DNA of 23,640 nt from Trueperaceae bacterium. Its GTDB lineage: Bacteria > Deinococcota > Deinococci > Deinococcales > Trueperaceae. A program made the position numbers and the translations under genes. Positions 1 through 8,110 of the stretch are shown piece by piece (position 1 is the first letter of the stretch; every line of letters begins with the position of its first letter). The DNA is taken from assembly GCA_011390455.1 (NCBI GenBank), contig JAABSI010000044.1:1-23640 (forward strand). The letters run 5' to 3'. Under the pieces are notes generated by a model, which ran no database searches, was not told where the DNA came from, and was given only the letters and a program-made list of their open reading frames with translations.

Positions 1-516
1 CGCCTCGGCGACCTCGGCGACGCGGGGGCGATCGGCCGCGTGCTCGTCGGCCTCGCGGCGGTCCTGACCGTGCGGACCGCGGCGCAGGCGTTGGCGGGAC
101 GCGCGTCGGGCTTGGAGCTCCGCTACCGCCCTTGGGAGACGGGGCTGCTGCTGGCCGCGGCGATCGCGGCCGCCTTCGGGGGCCCGATGGTCGCGCCGGG
201 TGGCGTGTACCCGCAGGCGCGCACTTGGTCGCCGCGAGCGCTCGCCCCGGCGCTCGCAAGCGTCGCCTTCGCGGGCGTCGGCGCCGTGCTGCTGTTGGGG
301 TGGGCGGCCTGGTTCGCCACCGGCGTCCCGGCGCTCGCCGGCCTCGCCGGGCCCGTCCTCGCCTACGCGTGCGTCCTCCTCCTGCTCGACGTGCTGCTGC
401 CGTTCTTCCCGATGACGGCGTACGCCGGGCGGCGGATGCTCGAGGCGTCGCCCTGGGGTTGGGGGGCCATGGCGGCCGCCACGGTGGGGCTCTGGGTGGT
501 GTGGCTGGGCGGATGA
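1..516 (+). CDS. C-terminal part of a polytopic membrane protein (M50-like fold possible)
   Basis: The frame is open from the first base of the window, so the N-terminus lies outside. A GTG at 40 could be a start, but nothing supports it as one. The visible 171 residues hold about four or five hydrophobic segments, with an FGGPMVAPGGVY stretch and a late LLPFFPMTAYAGRR stretch. This layout is reminiscent of site-2-protease-like membrane proteins, in which a HExxH helix is followed by a membrane loop and a late LDG helix. Here the corresponding places would read RTAAQ and MTAYAG, so any protease activity would be lost. The resemblance is weak and is inference only; an unrelated membrane protein is equally possible. 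The gene converges with the MFS transporter gene across an 80-bp gap. Confidence 0.6.
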   Translation, partial: RLGDLGDAGAIGRVLVGLAAVLTVRTAAQALAGRASGLELRYRPWETGLLLAAAIAAAFGGPMVAPGGVYPQARTWSPRALAPALASVAFAGVGAVLLLGWAAWFATGVPALAGLAGPVLAYACVLLLLDVLLPFFPMTAYAGRRMLEASPWGWGAMAAATVGLWVVWLGG

Positions 517-552
517 GGCGACGGCGTTCGGCTCGGAGCGCCGCGAGGAAGG

Positions 553-566
553 GGACCTGCAGGTCC
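553..566. repeat. 14-bp perfect palindrome between convergent genes
   Basis: GGACCTGCAGGTCC is its own reverse complement. It sits in the 80-bp gap between the ends of two convergent genes. A hairpin here would have no loop, so it is not a convincing terminator, and no T-run follows on either strand. It may be chance. Confidence 0.35.
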
Positions 567-596
567 AGCGGGGGACCGTAGACCCCACGGGCCGCG

Positions 597-1718
597 TCAG
601 ATCTCCTTCCACACGAGCACGGTCGCGAGCGCCATGGCCGCGCCGACGAGGGCGACCACCGCCGAGGACCCCGCGAGGCCGATCGCGGCGACCACGGCGC
701 CGAGGGCGTAGCCGCCGTCGCGGAAGAAGCGGTAGACGCCCAGCGCGGTGGCGCGGTCGGCGACCGGCACGCGGTCGGCGACCAGGGCGATGAGCGTGGG
801 GTACGCCATGCCCGTGCCGAGGCCGAGCACGGCCGCGGCGGCGAGCAGGCCCGCGAGGGTCGGCGCGAACGCCAGCAGCCCCAGGCCGGCCGCCTGGAGG
901 AGCATCCCGGGCAGGATCAGGCGCCGCCGACCGAACCGGTCGGAGAGCGGTCCGAAGACCACCTGGCCGCCCGCCCAGACGAGCGGGTAGAGGCCCGCGA
1001 CGGCGCCCACCTCGGCGAGGTCGAAGCCGCGGGCGGTCATCATCAGCGGCAGCGCCAGCCACACCAGCCCGTCCTTGAGGTTGGTGGCCGCGCCCAGCAG
1101 GCTGGGCACGCCCACCCCGCGGGTCCAGCGGAGCGGCGAGGGCTTGGCGGCGGGGGCGGTCTCGGGGACCAGGAGGCTCAGGAGCAGGCCCAGCGCCGAG
1201 ACGCCGACGCCCAGGTAGAACGGCTCGGGCCGCAGCCCGTACGCGGCGGCGACCAGGCCGGTCGCGAAGGCGAGGAGGCTGACGCCGAGGTAGCCGGCGA
1301 ACTCGTTGACGCCCGCGGCGAAGCCGCGCCGCGAGGCAGGCACCAGGTCGACCATCATGTTCACGGTCATCGACCAGGTAAGCGCCTGGTTGACGCCCAA
1401 CAGCACGTTCGCCGCGACGATCCACGACCACGACGGGGCCCAGATCAGGAGCAGGGGGATGGGCAGGCCCAGCGCCCACCCGACGAGCAGCACGCGGCGG
1501 CGCCCGATCCGGTCGGCCCAGGCGCCCGCGACCAGGTTGAAGAGCGCCTTGGCGACCCCGAAGCTGATGACGAACGCCGCCAGCGCGCCCCCCTGGGGGA
1601 GGCCGAAGACGTCGCGGCCGAGCAGCGGCACGACGGTGCGCTCGAGGCCCACCATGCCGCCCACCAGCACGTTGATGAGCGCGAGCAGCCAGAAGGCCCC
1701 CGGCACGCGCTCAGCCAA
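597..1718 (-). CDS. MFS transporter
   Basis: A 373-residue protein with about 12 predicted membrane helices, the usual size for the major facilitator superfamily. The loop after helix 2 carries the family signature (GAWADRIGRRR, residues 65-75). The equivalent loop of the second half repeats it (PLSDRFGRRR, near residue 258). The start is a TTG at 1718 that overlaps the last 8 bases of the upstream regulator gene, so translation is probably coupled; a GTG four codons further in is an alternative. The protein acts in the inner membrane as a secondary transporter, most likely for efflux. The substrate cannot be read from the sequence. Co-transcription with an ArsR-rhodanese regulator suggests a sulfur-, redox- or metal-related substrate, which is inference from context only. 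Confidence 0.9.
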   Translation of the reverse strand: MAERVPGAFWLLALINVLVGGMVGLERTVVPLLGRDVFGLPQGGALAAFVISFGVAKALFNLVAGAWADRIGRRRVLLVGWALGLPIPLLLIWAPSWSWIVAANVLLGVNQALTWSMTVNMMVDLVPASRRGFAAGVNEFAGYLGVSLLAFATGLVAAAYGLRPEPFYLGVGVSALGLLLSLLVPETAPAAKPSPLRWTRGVGVPSLLGAATNLKDGLVWLALPLMMTARGFDLAEVGAVAGLYPLVWAGGQVVFGPLSDRFGRRRLILPGMLLQAAGLGLLAFAPTLAGLLAAAAVLGLGTGMAYPTLIALVADRVPVADRATALGVYRFFRDGGYALGAVVAAIGLAGSSAVVALVGAAMALATVLVWKEI

Positions 1719-2406
1719 GCTCGCCCACCGCCTCGACCGGGCGACCGGCGGCGCGCCAGTCCGGCAGACCGTCGGTCAGCCGCAACCCCTCGCGGCCGTG
1801 GGCGCGCAGGATCGCGAGCGCGTCGTACGACATGACGCAGTAGGGGCCGCGGCAGTAGGCGACGACGGTCGCCCCCTCCGGGAGCTCGGCGAGGCGGGCG
1901 GCGAGCTGGCCGACCGGGATCGAGCGGGCGCCGGGGATGTGGCCGGCGCGGTACTCGTCGTCCGGACGGACGTCGAGCACGACGACGTCGCCGTCCTCGA
2001 GGCGGCGCCGCAGGGCGTCGGCGGTGATCGACTCGAAGCCCTCGTCGCCGCCGCGGTACGCGGCGACGGCGCGGTCGATCTCGGCGAGCTGCCCTTCGCC
2101 GAGCGACCGAACGGCGCGCCACACGTCGACCACCTGCGGATCGGCCAAGCGGTAGCGGACGTAGGTCCCGTCCCGGCGCGTCTCGACGAGGCGCGCGGCC
2201 TTGAGCGTCCGCAGGTGCTGCGAGGTGTTGGCCAGCGATTGGCCGACCTCGCGGGCGAGCGCCTCGACGGTCCGCTCGCCCTGCGCCAAGACGTCCACCA
2301 GCTCGAGCCGGACGGAGCTGGCGAGCGCCTTGGTGATCCGCGCGAACTGCTCGTAGACGGCGTCCTTGAAGGCTCGGGAGGTGAGGGTCGGGGGCTCGCT
2401 GCTCAT
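1711..2406 (-). CDS. ArsR-family regulator fused to a rhodanese domain
   Basis: This 231-residue protein has two domains. Residues 15-100 are an ArsR winged helix (recognition region SLANTSQHLRTLKAARLV, basic wing ETRRDGTYVRY). Residues 125-225 are a rhodanese-like domain with the active-site loop CRGPYC (Cys185, Cys190). The winged helix has no cysteine, so it lacks the classical metal site of ArsR. The only two cysteines lie in the rhodanese loop, which points to sensing of persulfide, sulfane sulfur or a related redox signal there (inference). The frame stays open far upstream, but the ATG at 2406 fits the family start and lies right next to an operator-like repeat. The gene precedes and overlaps the MFS transporter gene, so the pair is probably an autoregulated operon. 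Fusions of this type are a known architecture. Confidence 0.9.
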   Translation of the reverse strand: MSSEPPTLTSRAFKDAVYEQFARITKALASSVRLELVDVLAQGERTVEALAREVGQSLANTSQHLRTLKAARLVETRRDGTYVRYRLADPQVVDVWRAVRSLGEGQLAEIDRAVAAYRGGDEGFESITADALRRRLEDGDVVVLDVRPDDEYRAGHIPGARSIPVGQLAARLAELPEGATVVAYCRGPYCVMSYDALAILRAHGREGLRLTDGLPDWRAAGRPVEAVGELG

Positions 2407-2410
2407 CTGC

Positions 2411-2426
2411 TCAAGAGAATACTTGA
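2411..2426 (-). promoter_or_regulatory. Putative ArsR operator overlapping the regulator promoter
   Basis: TCAAG-N6-CTTGA is a perfect inverted repeat in a locally AT-rich patch that ends 4 nt before the ATG at 2406. The TCAA-N6-TTGA core is typical of ArsR/SmtB family operators. On the minus strand the centre reads TATTCT, a TAnnnT -10 element 9 nt before the ATG, which would give an almost leaderless transcript. Binding here would block the regulator's own promoter. Confidence 0.6.
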
Positions 2427-2583
2427 TTAGGGTATCGGGGGTGCCGGAGGGGGCGTGCGCCGCTGCGCGACGGGTGGCCACGGTCGCGGTCGCGGGCCTG
2501 TCGACGTGCGCGCTCGGCGTCCCGGTCTCGACCGCCAGCGGTTTCGGCGACTCGGCGCTGGCCTCGCCCTGACGTTCGCCGCG

Positions 2584-2589
2584 TAGCGT
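2584..2589 (+). promoter_or_regulatory. -10 element for a leaderless start
   Basis: TAGCGT matches TAnnnT and lies 6 nt before the GTG at 2596. No convincing -35 or Shine-Dalgarno sequence is present, consistent with a leaderless mRNA. Confidence 0.4.
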
Positions 2590-2595
2590 CGCGGC

Positions 2596-3387
2596 GTGCA
2601 GCGACCTCACCCGGCGAACCCAAGCGGTGGCGGCCCGACGTCGGCCGCGCCCGGCCCGATCCTCCAGGCCTTCTCCCACCGCGACGACGAGCAGGCGCGC
2701 CCGCTGTTCGAGGCCTTCGAGCAGGGCTTCCGGCACATCGAGATGGACGTCTGGCACGTGTTCGGGCGGACGCTCGTGGCGCACGATCCGCAGGACTTGC
2801 GGCCATGGAACACGCTCCAGCGGCTCTACCTCGATCCCCTGCGCACGCTGCACGAAGACCGGGCGATCTCAGGCGGCGACCCCATCTGGCTGTTCGTCGA
2901 CACGAAGACGCGCGCGCACCCGATGCACGGGGCGCTCGAGCGCCTCGCCCATGCGTACCGCGACGTGGTCGCGGACCCGACGAACCCGGCCGACGAGCGC
3001 CCCGTGCGCCTGCTCCTCACCGGCAACCGACCGAGCTACGAGCGCCTCGAGCGGACCCCCGACCGCCGCACGGCGCTCGACGGGCGCCTGAGCGACGTCG
3101 GCGTGCGGACCGACCCGACGATGATGCCGGTCGTGTCCGACCACTGGCGCAAGCACTTCACCTGGCGCGGGCAGGGGGCGATGCCCGAGGAGGAGCGCGC
3201 CCGGCTGCGCGGCCAGGTCGCGGCGCTCCGGGTGTCGGGTCAGCGGCTGCGCTTCTGGGAGACGCCCGACGCGCCGGGACCGGAGCGCGAGGCGCTCTGG
3301 GCGACGCTGCTCGACGAGGGCGTCGACCTGATCAACACCGACGACGTGCACGGTCTGGCCGCGTTCCTGCGGCGACGGGCCGGCTGA
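2596..3387 (+). CDS. PLC/GDPD-like phosphodiesterase (AIM6-like)
   Basis: A 263-residue protein with the metal/acid-base pattern of PLC-like TIM-barrel phosphodiesterases: SHRDD (His28), IEMDVW (Glu49, Asp51) and VAHDPQDL (His63, Asp64), followed by a long TLQRLYLDPL stretch. The order and spacing resemble the glycerophosphodiester phosphodiesterase family and especially its AIM6-like branch. It probably hydrolyses a phosphodiester, though the substrate is unknown. No signal peptide is seen; the first 20 residues are Pro/Gly-rich and low in complexity. The GTG at 2596 is chosen because a -10 element precedes it by 6 nt. The gene is divergent from the ArsR-rhodanese gene and converges closely with the double ATPase gene. 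Confidence 0.8.
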   Translation: MQRPHPANPSGGGPTSAAPGPILQAFSHRDDEQARPLFEAFEQGFRHIEMDVWHVFGRTLVAHDPQDLRPWNTLQRLYLDPLRTLHEDRAISGGDPIWLFVDTKTRAHPMHGALERLAHAYRDVVADPTNPADERPVRLLLTGNRPSYERLERTPDRRTALDGRLSDVGVRTDPTMMPVVSDHWRKHFTWRGQGAMPEEERARLRGQVAALRVSGQRLRFWETPDAPGPEREALWATLLDEGVDLINTDDVHGLAAFLRRRAG

Positions 3388-3408
3388 ACCGCGCGCGGTC
3401 GGGAGCGG

Positions 3409-5580
3409 TCAGGCAGGAACGCCGGTGAGCTCGAGCTCCTCCGCGAAGTGGCACGCGACGCGCGAGCCGCCGACGGTCCGGCGGAGGGGGCGTTCGGAGC
3501 GGCACCGCTCCTTCGCGTAGCGGCACCGCGCCGCGAACGCACACCCGGGCGGGCGCTTCGCCGGGTTCGGCACGTCGCCCTGCAGATGGATCCGGTCCCC
3601 GGTCCACGCGGTGGGGTCGGGCATCGGGATGGCGGCGAGCAGGGCCTCGGTGTACGGGTGCTTCGGCCGCCGGTACACCTCGATGGCCGGCGCCTCTTCG
3701 ACCACCGCGCCCGCGTAGAGCACCACGACCCGGTCGCACAACGAGGACACGACCGACAGGTCGTGCGAGACGAACAGCATCGTGAGGTTGCGTTCCGCCT
3801 GGAGCCGCTGGAGCAGGTTGAGCACCTGAGCTTGGACCGAGACGTCGAGCGCCGAGACCGGTTCGTCCGCGATCAGCACCTCGGGATCGGTCGCCAGCGC
3901 CCGCGCGATGCCGATGCGTTGCCGTTGCCCGCCGCTGAAGGCGTGGACGTAGCGATCCATGATGCTCGGTGGCAACCCGACGGTGTCGAGGAGGTCGCGG
4001 ATGCGGTCGTCGCGTTCGGAGCGAGGGGTCTCGGTGAGCAGGTCGATCGGTTCGCCGATGACCTCGCGCACGGGGAGCCGTGGGTCGAGCGACCCGTACG
4101 GGTCCTGGAAGACCATGCGGACGTGCCGGTGCACCTCGCGCAGGGTCGCCTTCGCGGCCGAGGCCACGTCGAAGGTGCGGCCGTCCGCCAGGTTCAGCGT
4201 CACCGAGCCGCGCGTCGGCGCATGCAGCCGCACGAGGGCGTGGGCCAAGGACGTCTTGCCGCTGCCCGACTCGCCGACCAACCCGACCGTCTCACCGCGA
4301 CGGAGCGTGATCGAGACGTCGTTGACCGCTTCGGCCGTACCGATGCGGCGTTGCAGGAAGCCGCCGTGGATGGGGTAGTGCACGTCGACGTTGCGGACCT
4401 CGAGCGCGGGCTCGTCGCGGGGGGCGCTGCGCGCAGCGGTCGGTCCGTTCGCCTCGGGCGCGATGGACGCACCCACGCCGACGATCGGGACGGCGCCACG
4501 GGCGCCGCTCGCGGCCACGGCCGTGGCGTGCGCGTCGTCGTGCAGGTGGCATTGGACCTGGTGCTGCGGACCGACGGCGGATTCGGCGGGTGGCAGGACG
4601 TCGCACAGGCCGGCGACCGCGTGGGCGCAGCGATCGACGAACGCGCAGCCGGGCACGACCGCCGACGCCGAGGGCACCGATCCGGGGATGGCGTAGCGGG
4701 TCGTGGTGCGCTCCGGGTCGACGCGCGGGATCGACGCCATCAGACCGCGCGTGTACGGATGCGCCGGGTTCGCGAAGACCTCGCGGACCGGGCCGGACTC
4801 GACCACGCGGCCCAGGTACATCACCGCGACGTCGTCCGCCATCTCGGCGACGATGCCCAGGTCGTGCGTGATCAGGATGAGCGCCATCCCCTGCTCGCGC
4901 TGCAGGTCGCGGAGCAGATCGAGGACGGTCGCCTGCGTGGTCACGTCCAGCGCCGTCGTGGGCTCATCGGCGATGAGCACCGCGGGATCGCAGGCGAGCG
5001 CCATCGCGATCATCGCGCGTTGCCGCATGCCGCCCGAGAGCTCGAAGGTGTAGGCGTTCAGGCGGGCGGCGGGTTCGGGCATGCGCACCCGCTCGAGGAG
5101 CTCGATCGCGCGCGCCGTCGCCTCCGCGGGGGTCACCCGCCGGTGCAGTCGGATCGCCTCGACGATCTGGTTCCCGATCGTGTGCACGGGCGACAGGGCC
5201 GACATCGGCTCCTGGAAGATCATCGCGATCTCGTTGCCGCGGATCGACCGCAACTCGCGGCCGTACGGGTCGAGCTTGGTCAGATCGACCAGGCCCGACG
5301 GGCGGTCGAGCCAGACCTCGCCGGCTTCGACGACGCCCGGCGCCTGCACGAGCTGGAGGATCGAGCGGGCGGCGACCGATTTGCCGCATCCCGACTCGCC
5401 GACGATGCAGAGCGTCTTGCCGCGCTCGACGGTGAAGGACGCCTCGCGCACCGCGACGACGTCGCCACCGTCGGTGCGGAAGACGGTCCTGAGCCCCGCG
5501 ACCTCGAGCACGGGCGGTGCGGCGGCCGCCGTCGGGGCTTGGCTGCGCGGGGTCGTGGGCGGGAACGTGTGCATGCCCAT
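3409..5580 (-). CDS. Fused double ATPase of an oligopeptide-type ABC importer (DppD-DppF fusion)
   Basis: This 723-residue protein contains two complete nucleotide-binding domains. The first has Walker A GESGCGKS (61-68), Q-loop Gln123, signature LSGGM (181-185), Walker B ending in Asp205-Glu206, and His239. The second has GESGSGKT (436-443), Gln492, FSGGQ (548-552), Asp572-Glu573 and His606. Each half ends with the oligopeptide-type C-terminal extension carrying four cysteines: 312, 318, 326, 344 and 680, 686, 693, 710. In related peptide importers these bind an iron-sulfur cluster. A low-complexity linker (about 350-390) joins the halves. It powers uptake by the two permeases encoded upstream, on the cytoplasmic face of the membrane. 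The start codon lies 3 nt after the stop of the metallohydrolase gene, so it is the last gene of the operon. Both halves look catalytically intact. Confidence 0.95.
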   Translation of the reverse strand: MGMHTFPPTTPRSQAPTAAAAPPVLEVAGLRTVFRTDGGDVVAVREASFTVERGKTLCIVGESGCGKSVAARSILQLVQAPGVVEAGEVWLDRPSGLVDLTKLDPYGRELRSIRGNEIAMIFQEPMSALSPVHTIGNQIVEAIRLHRRVTPAEATARAIELLERVRMPEPAARLNAYTFELSGGMRQRAMIAMALACDPAVLIADEPTTALDVTTQATVLDLLRDLQREQGMALILITHDLGIVAEMADDVAVMYLGRVVESGPVREVFANPAHPYTRGLMASIPRVDPERTTTRYAIPGSVPSASAVVPGCAFVDRCAHAVAGLCDVLPPAESAVGPQHQVQCHLHDDAHATAVAASGARGAVPIVGVGASIAPEANGPTAARSAPRDEPALEVRNVDVHYPIHGGFLQRRIGTAEAVNDVSITLRRGETVGLVGESGSGKTSLAHALVRLHAPTRGSVTLNLADGRTFDVASAAKATLREVHRHVRMVFQDPYGSLDPRLPVREVIGEPIDLLTETPRSERDDRIRDLLDTVGLPPSIMDRYVHAFSGGQRQRIGIARALATDPEVLIADEPVSALDVSVQAQVLNLLQRLQAERNLTMLFVSHDLSVVSSLCDRVVVLYAGAVVEEAPAIEVYRRPKHPYTEALLAAIPMPDPTAWTGDRIHLQGDVPNPAKRPPGCAFAARCRYAKERCRSERPLRRTVGGSRVACHFAEELELTGVPA

Positions 5581-5583
5581 GGG

Positions 5584-6945
5584 TCAGCGGTGCCCGTAGA
5601 GCGGGTTGCTGATCGCCCAGGCGCCCAGGTCGTCCCACACCTCGAGCGTGGCCCAGCGGAAGGCGCCGGCGCTCAGGAGGTGGTGCGCTTCGCCGGACGC
5701 CCCGCGCCCGAGCGGGTGCCGCTGGCCATCGACGACCAGTTCGACCCGAGCGCCTTCCGGGACGTCGCGCCAGCCGCATGCGACCCGCAGCGTCGCGTGG
5801 TGCTCCGCGACCTCCCCCATCCCGTACGTGCGCCCGTTCGCGTCGGTTGCCTCGAGCCGTAGGGTCGGACCGGCCGATACGTAGGAGCGGCCGCGCTTGA
5901 GCCCCTCCAAGATGCCCTCGCGCGAGAACGCCTCCGCGTACACGACGTTGGCGGCCGGGCGGCCCGCGTCCGCCTCGGCGATGTGGTGCGCCATGCCGTG
6001 GTGGTCGGAGCCCGCCGTGGCGACGAGGCGGTGGCCCTCGGTCAACCACGTCTGCCACAGCTGCACGCCCTCGTGGTTCTCCGCGTGCCACACGCCGTTC
6101 CAGATCTCCACCGCCATCGCGTTGCCCGGCATCATGTCGGGGTGCTCCCAGCGGCAGCCGCAACAGAGCGGGTCGCCGACGTTGCGCGGGTGGCAGATGA
6201 CGGACAGGCCGCCCGCGGCGTGGATCGCGGCGGCGATCTCGGGCACCGGGATCGTCGAGCCGTCGGGTCGGCGCCACTCGATGCGCTCGAGAACGCCGAC
6301 GGCGAGCATGTGGCCCCGGTAGGTCGACATCTCGCTGCCGCCGAGCGTCAGGAAGCCGTCGCTGGCCCGATGGAGATGCTCGGGGAGCCCGGTGACGGTG
6401 TTGTGGTCGGTGAGGGTCGAGAAGTCCAGACCGCGGCCGCGCATGTAGGCGATCAGCTCCTCGCTCCCCCAGCGCCCGTCGCTGTGCCAGGTGTGGGCGT
6501 GCAGATCGCCGCGGTACCAACCCGGTCCGCGGTCGGCGGGCACGAACGGCCCCGGGGCGGGCGGCACGGCGACCGGGTCGGCCGCTGACTCGAAGGCGAC
6601 GTCGATCTGGAACGAGACGGTCGCGTCGACGATGCGGTGGATGCTCAGGAACACGGTCCAGGCGCCCGGCTCGATGCGCGACGGCGGCGTGCCCGCGCTG
6701 GGTAGGGGTCCGATGTTCGTGCCCTCGTCGAAGCGGTCGCCTGGCCGGTTGATCTCGGCGACCCAGCCGTTCGGCCCGTTCACGGTCATGCTCAGCTGCT
6801 GCGGCAGGTCGGCGCCCTCGGTGTGGGCCGGCTGGTACCGGAGGCGCACGTTGACGTTGGTCGTGCCCGCCGGGACCTCGAACGGGAAGACGCGGGTGGA
6901 GCGTTCGTCCGCGGCGGTGACGGTACCTTCGAAGTGGACGGCCAT
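5584..6945 (-). CDS. CehA/McbA-family PHP metallohydrolase
   Basis: A 453-residue protein. Residues 1-135 look like a beta-sandwich without a signal peptide. Residues 143-340 form a PHP-type metal-dependent hydrolase with GDLHAHTWHSDG (His149, His151), LTDHN (Asp180, His181), GSEMSTYRGH (Glu205, His212), CHP (His252) and GSDHHG (Asp314, His315). A cysteine cluster CCGC (261-264) follows the CHP motif. The family includes carbaryl hydrolase and enzymes acting on esters, carbamates and phosphoesters. Lacking a signal peptide, this one should work in the cytoplasm. It lies between the permease and ATPase genes of one importer operon, so its likely substrate is whatever the importer brings in. 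An AAAGGA ribosome-binding site precedes the ATG by about 6 nt. The exact substrate cannot be read from the sequence. Confidence 0.88.
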   Translation of the reverse strand: MAVHFEGTVTAADERSTRVFPFEVPAGTTNVNVRLRYQPAHTEGADLPQQLSMTVNGPNGWVAEINRPGDRFDEGTNIGPLPSAGTPPSRIEPGAWTVFLSIHRIVDATVSFQIDVAFESAADPVAVPPAPGPFVPADRGPGWYRGDLHAHTWHSDGRWGSEELIAYMRGRGLDFSTLTDHNTVTGLPEHLHRASDGFLTLGGSEMSTYRGHMLAVGVLERIEWRRPDGSTIPVPEIAAAIHAAGGLSVICHPRNVGDPLCCGCRWEHPDMMPGNAMAVEIWNGVWHAENHEGVQLWQTWLTEGHRLVATAGSDHHGMAHHIAEADAGRPAANVVYAEAFSREGILEGLKRGRSYVSAGPTLRLEATDANGRTYGMGEVAEHHATLRVACGWRDVPEGARVELVVDGQRHPLGRGASGEAHHLLSAGAFRWATLEVWDDLGAWAISNPLYGHR

Positions 6946-6970
6946 GGGGGTCCTTTCGGCGTGGCAGGGA

Positions 6971-8110
6971 TCAGGCGAACGGGTCGGCGGCGTCGCGCAG
7001 ACCGTCGCCGAGGAAGTTCATCGCGAGCACGGTGACGATGACCGCGACGCCGGGGAAGAAGAGCCACGGGGCGGTCGCGACCGAGCGGATGTTCTGCGCC
7101 TCCTGGAGCAGCACGCCCCAGCTGACGACCGGCTGGCGCAGCCCGAGGCCGAGGAAGGAGAGGGCGGTCTCGGCGAGGATCATCGCCGGGATGGCGAGCG
7201 TGACCGCCGCGATGATGTGCGAGAGGAACGAGGGGACCATGTGCCGGAACATCACGCGCAGCGGGCCCGATCCGTCGAGCCGGGCGGAGCGGACGAAGTC
7301 CTCGTTCTTGAGCGCGAGGAAGCGCCCACGGACCACGCGGCCGAGGCCCGTCCAGCCGATGATCGACAGGATCAAGGTGATGTAGAAGTACACGAGCGCC
7401 GGCGAGACGTCCTTGGGAAGGGCGGCCGCGAGGCCGATCCAGAGCGGGATCGAGGGGATCGACTGCAGGAACTCGATCAGGCGCTGGATGATCGTGTCGA
7501 TCGCGCCGCCGTAGTACCCGGATAGGCCGCCGAACAGGACGCCGAGGAAGAGGCTCATCGCGACCCCGATGAGGCCGATCGAGAGCGAGATCTGCGAGCC
7601 GATCAGCGTCCTCGAGAACATGTCGCGGCCGAGGCGGTCGGCGCCCATGAGGTACATCGGCCGCTCGGGGTCGGCGGGACCGAACAGGTGCCGGTCGGCG
7701 CGGAGGAACCCGAACAGCCGGTACTCGGCGCCCCTCGGGAAGAGCCGGAGCGGGATCCTGCTCTCCGGGTCGACCTCGAAGACGCGCCGACCCGAAGCGT
7801 AGTCGAGGCTGACCGCGAGGTCGTGGACGTACGGACCCCACACCACCCGACCGCTCTCGTCCGTGTGGACCCAGCGGATCGGTTGCGGGGGCGCGTACGT
7901 GTACTGCGAGCGGTACTCGTTGGGCCCGAAGGGCGCGACGAAGGGCGCGAAGATGGCGATCAGGTACAGCAGCAGCGTCAGGACGCCGCCGAACATGGCG
8001 AGCCGATGCCGCCGGAACTTGCGCCACACCAGTTGCCCCGGCGTGACGACGCTCGGGCTGGGGTCGGCCGCGTCGCTGCGCGAGATCGGCCGGAGGTTGG
8101 CGCCGCTCAT
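6971..8110 (-). CDS. ABC importer permease, DppC/OppC type
   Basis: A 379-residue inner-membrane permease of the peptide/nickel importer family. TM1 (about 38-60) is followed by an extracytoplasmic insertion of about 95 residues and then a five-helix permease core. The cytoplasmic coupling loop has the family pattern (GRVVRGRFLALKNEDFVRSA, then GSGPLRVMFRHMVP). The C-terminus NFLGDGLRDAADPF is typical. The frame stays open for kilobases upstream, but the ATG at 8110 forms an ATGA overlap with the stop of the partner permease gene and fits the usual N-terminus, so it is taken as the start. It forms a heterodimeric channel with the product of the gene at 8107-9093. Confidence 0.95.
   Translation of the reverse strand: MSGANLRPISRSDAADPSPSVVTPGQLVWRKFRRHRLAMFGGVLTLLLYLIAIFAPFVAPFGPNEYRSQYTYAPPQPIRWVHTDESGRVVWGPYVHDLAVSLDYASGRRVFEVDPESRIPLRLFPRGAEYRLFGFLRADRHLFGPADPERPMYLMGADRLGRDMFSRTLIGSQISLSIGLIGVAMSLFLGVLFGGLSGYYGGAIDTIIQRLIEFLQSIPSIPLWIGLAAALPKDVSPALVYFYITLILSIIGWTGLGRVVRGRFLALKNEDFVRSARLDGSGPLRVMFRHMVPSFLSHIIAAVTLAIPAMILAETALSFLGLGLRQPVVSWGVLLQEAQNIRSVATAPWLFFPGVAVIVTVLAMNFLGDGLRDAADPFA

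Noticed and set aside
2407..2853. N-terminal extension of the ArsR-rhodanese protein
   Set aside because: The added residues have no domain character and run through the operator and into the divergent gene.
3388..3399. Palindrome ACCGCGCGCGGT between convergent genes as a terminator
   Set aside because: It is short, has no loop and no T-run; alternating GC palindromes are expected by chance in this DNA.
3448..5862. Long open frame on the plus strand opposite the double ATPase gene
   Set aside because: Its translation is low-complexity Arg/Gly/Val/Asp text without domains, while the minus strand encodes two full ABC ATPase domains. It is a GC-driven shadow.
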